DNA from: Petunia secreta
Lineage: Eukaryota; Streptophyta; Magnoliopsida; Solanales; Solanaceae
Assembly (NCBI GenBank): GCA_029990175.1
Contig: JARKIP010000042.1
Span: 4,030,001-4,094,000, forward strand
Reading direction: 5' to 3'
DNA length: 64,000 nt
Part shown: in pieces, positions 55,697-64,000 of the stretch
Numbering within the stretch: the first letter of the stretch is position 1
Layout of the letters: each line of letters opens with the position of its first letter
Program-made: the position numbers and the translations under genes
The notes under the pieces: generated by a model
The model's database searches: none
Told to the model about the DNA's origin: nothing
Seen by the model: only the letters and a program-made list of their open reading frames with translations

Positions 55697-57601
55697 TTAA
55701 AATAATAATAATGCTAATAATAATAATAATAACAATAATACTTTTAAAATAAAGGGGAAGGGGATTTTTAAAAGTGTCGGCTCAGGTGTGTATGAATTTG
55801 GTGGAGGTTAGGGACGTCGATACGGCTGCGAACACGCTGGCCGGTCGTGTTGCCACGCCAAGTACCGGTCTCATTAATCCATCACCGGCTCGTTTGTAGT
55901 CACGGTTTATACACTTCATCATAGCCTTTGTTTTAGGGACGTGAGAATGGGATTGTTTATCAATAGGCCTCAAATAAACAATTATTTTCCTTGGCCGTGA
56001 TTAGTCCGTCAATTCATTGTATTTGGTCAATTCCTTGTGTAGGCCTCAATATATGTAAAATATATTTTTTCATTAGCCAGTGAGAGTGTGGTACGCAAAA
56101 GCCAAGCACGCAAAGTCAAAATACCTGCAAGAATCCTCAGCAAAATAATCAGTAGTACTTGGTAATTCAAGAAAATATATATACGAATAAAATTATGTAG
56201 CAGACAAGATCACAATATCTAAACTGATAAGACCAGTTTCAAGAAAAGGTGAGCAGAACTCTGAACAAATGCAAAGGACCAAATCAACAACGACACTTAA
56301 ACAGTCATCGGACGACGACGACTACCAGAAATTCCCAAATTAAGTTCTAATGAACCAAGAGAAGAGGGAGCGACCACCAGCCTTAGGCGATGCCGCTACC
56401 ACCGCTTCTCCATTTATATCAGTAACCGGTGTGACAGAACAGCCAAGGGAACTGCCGGCGACGTGACTTTCAACGATGGTGGGTTTCCCTACTGTGGGTG
56501 GTTGCGGACACCACCGCTACTCTGCCTCCCTTAATTCCCCTGTCAACGACACCAAATGACAAGAAATCAGGTCAAAACGAAATCAAGTATAAAGACAAAG
56601 AAATAACGATTTAGTGATAGGTATTCCCGATCGTCGCCGGTTGTTTATTATTACCCTTTTATTTCTAGATCGGTTCGAGACCCGTTTTCCCTTTGTGTTC
56701 GATCTCGTTTTGCCGTTGGTGGTGTGGGTGTGTGGGTTTGTGTGTGCTGGGAGGAGTAATGATGCGCGTGGGGTAGGGGAAGTGGCTAGTGCTGATGTAT
56801 GTTGGTATTGTACTGTGTTTACAAAAATTGTGAAGGTGAGGAAGATGAAGAGTTGTGCGGGGTCTGCATGTGATGTGTGTTCTTGAGAAGGTGAAGAAGA
56901 CCAGTGGGGTCCTCGTGGGATATGTCTGATAATGAAAATGGGGAAGAAGGGTGTGTATATGTACTGACTTTTTGGAAAAAGGGTTGTTGGGGAATTGAAT
57001 TTATTTTGGGGGGATTTGGGAATAATTGCAGGGATTTTAGGAAAAATTAGGAGATTTTGGAGAGATTAGGAGATTGAGGAGTGATTTTAGGGAATTAGAA
57101 AAGATTAGGGAGATGAACTTGGACACGGTTTTTGTAAGGAATGTATTTGGTTAGAATTTAGTCTAGGTTCAAAATGAATGTAATAAAACTTTGAATTATG
57201 AAATGAAATTGGTAATGTTTAAATACAAAATTGAACCAATATTAAATTAAAAGGTGCAAAATAATTAACATATAAATATGTATATATATTATATAAAATA
57301 AAAAAATAAAACCAAAATGCACACATAAAAAAATTTAAATTAATTAAGTATAAATAGTTACAAATAATTAATAAATACTATAAATACACGAAATTACACA
57401 AACAATCATTCTTTGACAAATAGCCTAAATGATGCAAAATTACGTAATATATCCACATTTAAGTATATAATATATAAGTAGAAGGTAGCACACGTAAATG
57501 CATGCCTTTTAATGCAAATTATGCACAAATAATCAAATTGTATCTTTAAATTAAATTATGGCCAATTATGAAAAAAGGAGGGACAAAATTGGGTGTCAAC
57601 A
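54869..57601 (-). repeat. 5' LTR of the Ogre-like element, 2733 bp
   Basis: Matches 46859-49536 throughout. Its inner end reads TTTCATACC on the plus strand where the other LTR has TGTCATACC, so the terminal CA of this LTR is mutated. An extra stretch near 55475-55535 and different microsatellite lengths account for most of the size difference. Confidence 0.9.
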
Positions 57602-57606
57602 CTCCT
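57602..57606. repeat. Target-site duplication CTCCT (right)
   Basis: Partner of 46854-46858. Confidence 0.9.
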
Positions 57607-59045
57607 TCACTTAATCTCTCATTCGTCCTCGAACGACCCTAAGTCTAAAGAAAAAATCACACAAATAGCGAAAGAAATTTCACGACCTTCATAAACTACT
57701 CCAGGGACATTATCTCATGATTGCAGAATCAGAATTATAACACGAACACCGAACTCTTGGAATAAAATATACCTGGATAATATCATAACACCATTGCCCA
57801 GCTTATTCTGACTAAGCTGATCCTTCCTCGATCGCGAAAGGAGAGTTCTACATTTTTGGAACAAACATACTGATACACGGAACTCTGGATGGATTAACAT
57901 GATTCTGCCGATGAATCACCTCGTCGATATACATTTCAATATAGAGCAGGTCGATATAACAAAGAATTAGCTCACGCTTCAGGAACGCCTTAGAGATTTA
58001 ATATTAGCATTCAGTGTTGGAGAAAAACTCCTCCACTTAGAGCATAAATTCATATAGCTAATTTGAATAGGAATAGTCATCCTCACACAACCTGTTGGAT
58101 TAAAGAGGACTTAGCTAAAACATAATGCGGCTCAGCCCTGAGCTACCAATTCACCCTCTCGAGTTGCCAAACACCTGCAACTCTCGAGTTCACAACTCCA
58201 TACCTTTTCCATAAGAACCAACGCCTGGTGGATCAACTCAGGGACCAAATGAAGCCTCTCATTACCCTTAATAGCCTTAAAACACAATGTGCTTACCCGG
58301 CTACCTTGACACGCACTCTGGCTCAACACAAGGAACATCACAAGCAGCTACTAACCGCCCAAACTCGCTAGTGTCAGACGAAGAAGAGATGGCAATGGAC
58401 TGAGGATAGGAATAATTAGAGCTTTGAGAAGCTCATCTTCTTATTTACTTGGCTACCAAGTCAGGCTAGCCAAAGAATCACAATTGAGGAAATAGACATT
58501 AAATGAGCTTTATGGAACAACATCCATGCCAATTTAACCTTTCAATAAAAAGGAAATTCCGATTATTTACCAGGAAACCCTTTTATAATTGAGACGAGCT
58601 CATAGAATAGCATGACTCTACTAGCGTCTTGAACAAAGAGGAGACATGTAGATCGAGTATTACTTACTAATCACTTTACACCAGAAGGAATAATGACACT
58701 TTCTGATAGTGACAAATAAGAATCCCATCATCCTACCAACACGGAATCCCAAAGAGAGAGGTAAACTGATTCGACATAATAAAAGAAGGTGGCACAACAG
58801 GATGCCAAGCAGATCATAACGACACTGTCTCCCACATTTCTCACATTTAAACCAGATCAACTAGAAGGGTCTCATGAATGCCAGGAATAAATCATACCAG
58901 AAGCTCACTACTCTATCACAACCGATTCTTAATAGAAACGACATCCAAGGAAACCATCGAAACATGATAAGACACATCATTTCCAGATCGACCAGAAGAA
59001 TCAAATTTTACTCACATATATGAGAAAAAGAAATACTTGGGTCTA
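57607..59045 (-). other. Interior of copy 2 downstream of gag
   Basis: Parallels 39782-41180 in copy 1. No RT, integrase or protease motif was found on either strand. Short frames (57715-57900, 58132-58341, 58660-58860) have no recognised domain. Confidence 0.55.
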
Positions 59046-59049
59046 CTAC

Positions 59050-60340
59050 ATCGGATGCCTCAGCATCCTGCGAGACTGGCAGTTCATAGAACTGCCTCTG
59101 CAGTTGAGCTGAACCGCTACCCTAATAATCACCTTCTGAAGAACCACTGCCACCACACTCTCGACCTCTATCAGATGGTGGCATATCTCTAGTTGATTAA
59201 GATCTAAATGAAATCCCCTGCCATTGGGCAGGTTCGTGAGGGTGAGAAGGACGACTGCCTTCCTACCAAAGATGACGAGGATCACGACAATGATAATACC
59301 TTTTGGCTAAAAATAGAGGTTGGATAAACTGCCGATAGCTATAAAGAGAAAACTGAGTCTAATCTTGACGGGCTACTAACACACGCCGAGATTTACGCGC
59401 CACAAACTGAGATAACCTAGCAAATGACCTCCTATGATAATCGAAACCCTTACCTCGCAAGAAGAGGTACCATAGTGCCCACCAGGGCCATGGGATCTCT
59501 TGTCCTCCCTCCCCGAATCTTCTTGCTCTAACTTATGGTATGCCTCATACATCCGAGCAATATATACAACAACATCAAATGAAGTCCCCACCTCAATCTC
59601 TCAAGCCATCTGGGACCTCAAGGAAGGAGGAAGTTTATCAATAAAATCTTCGAACCTTCTCGGAAGTTTCATGAACTAGTTCTAATGCATATGCATCCAT
59701 CCTAGAGAATTCAATCTCATATTCTAAAATCGACAGGCTACCCTGTCCAATCTACTCAAACTGGCGACAATTTTCATCTCGCTCGCTGCACGAAAGAAAA
59801 TTTTTCATGAATCTACTAGAAAAATCTCACCAAGTCAGCTTAGGCAAACTCTGCCTAGCTAATAAATGAGCGGTCTACCAATCCAAGACTGGACCCTGAA
59901 ACTGAAAAGCAGAATAATAAACAACATACTGCTCAAGATAACCAACAAACTGAATGATATGCTGACATCATTTTATTTTAAAAAAATTACACAGGGATTA
60001 TCTGATGCATGGCTTAAGAATATCAGAAGGTTTAACCGGATAAAATAATGCATCCTCCTCGGGCACTTGGACCGAACAGTTACCTGGGCTAACTAACCAG
60101 CCGAAAAAATAAAAGGCACAACACATGCTGCTTCTGGAACATAATTTACTGGGGCAACATCATGAACTGGAATAGGAGCTCCCTGAGTCCAAACATCTGC
60201 TTCTGCGGCGACCTGATGAGCTGCATAGGGAATAAGAGGTCTTGCAGTATCTGTGCTGCCAAGATTCTCAAAAAGCATCTTAGAGGGCCGGGGAACCACA
60301 AGGCCCTGCTCTCATTGCCTACCGCGAGCTGACATAGTTG
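59050..60340 (-). pseudogene. gag: gag remnant of copy 2
   Basis: Minus-strand Gag-like sequence in pieces. A start-like MSARG-type region lies near 60340, followed by VVPRPSKMLFENLG and a Pro/Ala/Val-rich stretch to 60093. A capsid-like block with several stops follows. Near 59591-59376 an open piece begins GTSFDVVVYIARMYEAYHKL and continues EDKRSHGPGG, the pattern of the Gag region before the zinc knuckle in solanaceous Del/Tekay elements. No zinc knuckle was identified. It cannot encode a full protein. Confidence 0.6.
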
Positions 60341-60636
60341 GGGCATCCGCAACTGCATCATCAGCACAATCCACAACTCTCAGGGCTTGTACAGCGCTAG
60401 CCCCAGGCTAGACTGCTTCGTCCTAAACCTTTGCTGATTTGTCGCACAAGGGTTCACAATTGATACGAAGGAATTAATGAAAATCTTTTTGCATCCCAGA
60501 CCGATGCACGATTAGAAAAGAAGGAAGAGAAACTTCCTAAATTCCATCATAGCCTCTCGTAGATAAGTACGGGCGTCTATGTACCCATCAACGAGACTCT
60601 ATTAGACACTGTCTTAGTCTGGATAGACTCTAAACC

Positions 60637-60651
60637 AGGCTCTGATACCAA
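60637..60651 (-). other. Primer-binding site of copy 2
   Basis: Minus-strand TTGGTATCAGAGCCT, complementary to initiator tRNA-Met, one base from L4. Confidence 0.9.
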
Positions 60652-60652
60652 C

Positions 60653-63415
60653 TGACACGACCCAATTTTTCGGCTAGGCCGTGTGGGCACCCGACATCCT
60701 CTCCTAGACCCATCAGGCGAACCCTTTTGAACTGAATTCATGAAAATAAATATAAATGCAACTCATAAAAAAGACAAGACTTAGAAAAAGAACATACATA
60801 TTGATACCTCTAAGCTGTACAAAAGAAATTACAGCTGACTACCCAATATACTAGGTTTAATGCTATCCAGACAGACATCTAAGAGTACAAAAGAATACAT
60901 ACGCCTCCTGAAGAGAGAAAAATATAACTGAAATAATAAACATAAAACCGGTGGCCATCCGGACTAAAAGCTGGCTCACCCCGATAGTTGAAGTCGTCTT
61001 CGCTCCTTAACAACGTAGCGGACTCAATCCTGGAGTGAACCTGCTGAAACGAAATAAATGGACAAGAAACAAACAACAAACAAGGGTAAGTCAAAAGGAC
61101 TCAATAAGTGAGGCAGACTAGCCACCTCAAAGAATAGGATAGCTAGCCAGGGAGAAGAAAAGCAGATAAATCAAATCCATATTATTTCAACTATAAAAAA
61201 GGCAGTGCCAAATAATAACTGGAAACACGTATAGAATCATAAACTCGTTCATAAACAACCAGGGACATAAGATAGACAGAATATATAGGTTTTTAGATAT
61301 CCCGAACATATCAACAATCAGAAATACATACTGTTGCGGCGTGCAACTCGATCCATATATTTATACTATTGCGCCGTGAAACCTGAGATACGAGCCAGAA
61401 ACATATAGGAAAACTGAAATATGTCCACAACATGGTATACATACTACAAATATAAAACACAACACGATACACACAATAGTAAACATGCGATGCAATAAAA
61501 TGAGATAAATGCAGTATGATGCAATGGGGTCACATATGCCCCTAATCCTGTCTCGAAGCAGAATACTCCTGTGTTCTAGGTGAATATGATCTAATAACCA
61601 ACTAGAGCGAAATACTCCTACTCCTGGGGTGGAATACTCCTGCACCCGATATAATATAAAGCTGAGATGGAATACTCCTACACTCAAAATCTCTGCTCCT
61701 GGGGCGGAATACTTCTGCACCCGATATAATATGAATCTGAGGCGGAATTCCTGCATTCAGTATCTGACATAAGAGCAGGAGTACATAAGAGCAAAATACT
61801 CCTGCTCTTGGGGCGGAATACTCCAGCACCCGATATAATATATACCTGAGGCGGAATACTCCTACACTCAGTATCTGACATAAGAGCAGAATACTCCTGC
61901 TCCTGGGAAGGAATACTCCCTCACCCGAGATAATATAAAGCTGAGGCAGAATACTCCTACACTCAGTATCTGACATAAGAGCGGAATACTCCTGCTCCTG
62001 GGGTGGAATACTCCTGCACCCGGTATAATGTAAAGATGAGGCGGAATACTCTTGCACTCAGTATGATGCAAGGATGATGCAATAATAAACCTTTACTGGC
62101 GCAGGAACCTCATCGACAACGGGGAAGTACATATCAAGCTCGCAGCTAGAGTACAATGCTTTTATGCTCAATGCAATACCAACAACAAGGCATAACAAAT
62201 AATATACAGTGTAAATCTAAAGTTAAGGCGTAATGAGTACGCCTCTCGACTGCTACACATGTAAGGAACTCGTGGAAGAATATCCACAAGGCCAAGGGCC
62301 TCCAAAGAAATGGATATAATCACTTACCTCGTTCCAAAGTTAACACTGCTACTTAAAAACCGCTCTGTCCTTTGGATTCACTGCCAAATGATCCTGCTTA
62401 TTCAATAAACAAAAAATATATCAAATTAGGCTAAAGGGTTCATTCCCTATATCTTAGGGCAATCCGGTTAGGAACCTAATACCCTAATCGCATACGCAAT
62501 ATGCAGGTCAGGCCTATGTATAGGGTTCAAAGTCACATAACCAAACCCTAAATAAATTATATTTATGGGTTGCTCATAATTCCCTGAGTATAAATATATA
62601 ATAAATCCCATTATCGGGGTCCAATTACCCTTTAAACTATCAATTTAACTTATTAGAACGATATCTAATATCTCAATTTCTACCGTAAAAATGTAATTAA
62701 ACATACAAATAAAGTAAAATAATGAGTTAACATCATTACCTAGGGATTTTGGGGTAGAAATTCTACTATTTTCCCCTTTTTCTTCCTCTCTTTATGTTTT
62801 CTTTCTCTCTGCTTTTGTTGTTTGTGTTTCGATATAGGAATTTTGGAAATGTAGCTAATCCCTTAGGTAACCGACTTCAATCATTTCCTTTTTCTTTTTC
62901 TATTTTTTTTTTGTTTTAACTTTTCATCGTAACGAATTAAAATGGAACCCTATGAAATTCGCAATAATCTCAACGTTCTTGAGCAAGTTATACAAAATTT
63001 ATATGACGTATCTGCTAAGGCGGATCTCAAATCGGATAGCTGAAACTCAAGATGCGAATTAAACGGAAAGAGATCAAAGTATTAACTTTCGGCATTTTAT
63101 CAGAAACTGTCCGAATGACCTCGGAATTCACTTCCGAAAGTTCACAAAGGTCACAATTAATCATACGAATCTAACGATATTTTTTGATTTCGAATCGGAG
63201 CTCATTCGCCAAAATCGAGCTTGAAAACCTCTTTTTAAAATTTGACGAAATTTACCGACAACGGAAACTGAAACCTTCTTCCGATACCTATCAAATGAAG
63301 TCCAATTTAGTTCAAATTTTACAGACATTTCCTAATTGACTTTACAAAGATTTTAAAATTATTGGCACACCAATTGAAGTCCTAACTTATGAAACGACTA
63401 TCTAAGGTCGTTTTA
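60653..63415 (-). repeat. LTR L4 (5' LTR of copy 2), 2763 bp
   Basis: TGACACGACCC ... GGTCGTTTTA. The outer end has TA where L1 and L3 have CA, so its minus-strand start is TA instead of TG, a single mutation after insertion since TATGA follows directly. Confidence 0.9.
61560..62060 (+). repeat. GGAATACTCCTGC array in L4
   Basis: Same array as at 45050-45490 in L3 but longer and rearranged, with ACATAAGAGC-marked units near 61767, 61786, 61879 and 61974. Frames on the minus strand with RSIPPQ-like repeats are translations of the array. Confidence 0.9.
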
Positions 63416-63420
63416 TATGA
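63416..63420. repeat. Target-site duplication TATGA (right) of copy 2
   Basis: Partner of 44139-44143. Confidence 0.9.
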
Positions 63421-64000
63421 CTATCAGGTTTTTGCCTTACTCATACTCTTCTACCTATACCGTAGATTAAAATAAAATTTTCTCAATCAATACGATTGTA
63501 GGTAGCCAATTGAAGTACGAAAAAATAAACCAATAAAACTAAGGTTTAAACTATGAGATTACTTGGAATGACCCAAAACTGCAACTTCTCCCTTCAAAGG
63601 CTTGCTTGAATTCCACAAACTAAACATGACAATCGCGATGAGACTTCTACAAAATCACAATAACTAATGGGTTCTTATATGAAGAATTAAAGAACAATAA
63701 AAGAGGTACACACTAAAAACACGACAAAAAACAGAGTAGAATCAAACACCTGAAAAAATTTGCCGTAGATTCTCCCATCGACAGCAAGGGTTAGCAAAAT
63801 GGAAAGCCTAACCCTTAATGACTATATCATTTCATTACTTCTACACATGTTTACTTTTATTAATTGTATAAAGAAAAAAAATTAAAAATCATACTCACGG
63901 TTACTTAGCTACAAATAATGATATTGAAATATATATACTCAAAACAAATATAGAAAAACAAGATGAAAGATGAACTTTGAAATAGATTAATACAATTTAT
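63421..64000. other. No gene seen; flanking spacer
   Basis: AT-rich sequence that was contiguous with 44138 before copy 2 inserted. No recognisable frame or element boundary. Confidence 0.6.

Larger units (their letters stand above)
46859..57601 (-). mobile_element. Ogre-like (Tat-lineage) element without coding genes, 10.7 kb
   Basis: On the minus strand each LTR starts TGTTGACACCC, characteristic of Ogre elements. The primer-binding site TGACGACTCCGCTGGGGAT at 54847-54865 and the tract AAAGAGGGGCAGC next to the 3' LTR also fit Ogre. The 5.3-kb interior (49537-54868) has no recognisable gag, RT or integrase, so it is a large non-autonomous derivative. It inserted into copy 2 of the gag-only family. 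Confidence 0.85.
44144..63415 (-). mobile_element. Non-autonomous gag-only LTR element, copy 2, split by an Ogre-like element
   Basis: 3' LTR L3 (44144-46851) and 5' LTR L4 (60653-63415) are flanked by TATGA. After removing the nested 46859-57601 element and one 5-bp duplication, the interior is about 3.05 kb, the same as copy 1, with the same primer-binding site and gag remnant. Two independent insertions with the same reduced interior show that the gag-only form itself was mobile. Confidence 0.88.

Noticed and set aside
61361..62071. Minus-strand ORFs up to 151 residues rich in RSIPPQ-like repeats, also at 44859-45566
   Set aside because: Translations of the GGAATACTCCTGC array in LTRs L4 and L3.

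Overview
The window reads as repeat-dense, AT-rich intergenic DNA of a flowering plant. The mix of repeats (Tat/Ogre-type and tRNA-Met-primed Ty3/gypsy elements, CACTA, MULE, hAT, Stowaway- and Tourist-like MITEs) suggests Solanaceae, but that is inference from repeat style and not from a diagnostic host gene. No intact host protein-coding gene was found. Almost every long reading frame belongs to a transposable element, and most are broken.

Layout. 1-1991: a plus-strand retroelement tail with a 43-bp tandem array, joined to the truncated gag start, primer-binding site and LTR of a minus-strand Ty3/gypsy element. 2020-2641: a possible solo LTR. 4701-16850: a complete but inactivated Tat-lineage Ty3/gypsy element (LTRs of about 1.12 kb, 5-bp duplication ATAAC) with gag, protease, RT, two RNase H-like regions and integrase on the plus strand. 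Between integrase and the 3' LTR it carries a multi-exon gene on the opposite strand, with three GT-AG introns whose phases all match.

17540-20380: what may be the promoter and untranslated exons of a host gene whose coding part is not in the window, followed by Stowaway-like MITEs, one nested in another. 21438-22873: a hAT element with a perfect 8-bp duplication. 24964-25197: a Tourist-like MITE with TAA duplications. 25517-36287: two MULE-type elements that mirror each other, meeting at a palindrome near 34405. The first holds a captured spliced gene fragment, a mudrA N-terminal remnant and a 5.3-kb CACTA element (28400-33677, duplication TTT).

37118-63415: two copies of a non-autonomous, gag-only LTR family with 2.7-kb LTRs on the minus strand. 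The first (37118 to about 43417) has a truncated 5' LTR. The second (44144-63415, duplication TATGA) contains an Ogre-like, gene-poor element (46859-57601, duplication CTCCT) inserted 2 bp from its 3' LTR.

Insertion order can be read from the nesting: CACTA after MULE A, and Ogre-like after the second gag-only element. The window is mainly a record of transposition. The most unusual content is the spliced antisense gene inside the Tat element, the mirrored MULE pair with inverted palindromic arrays, and the replacement of one LTR tandem array by another inside a single LTR family.
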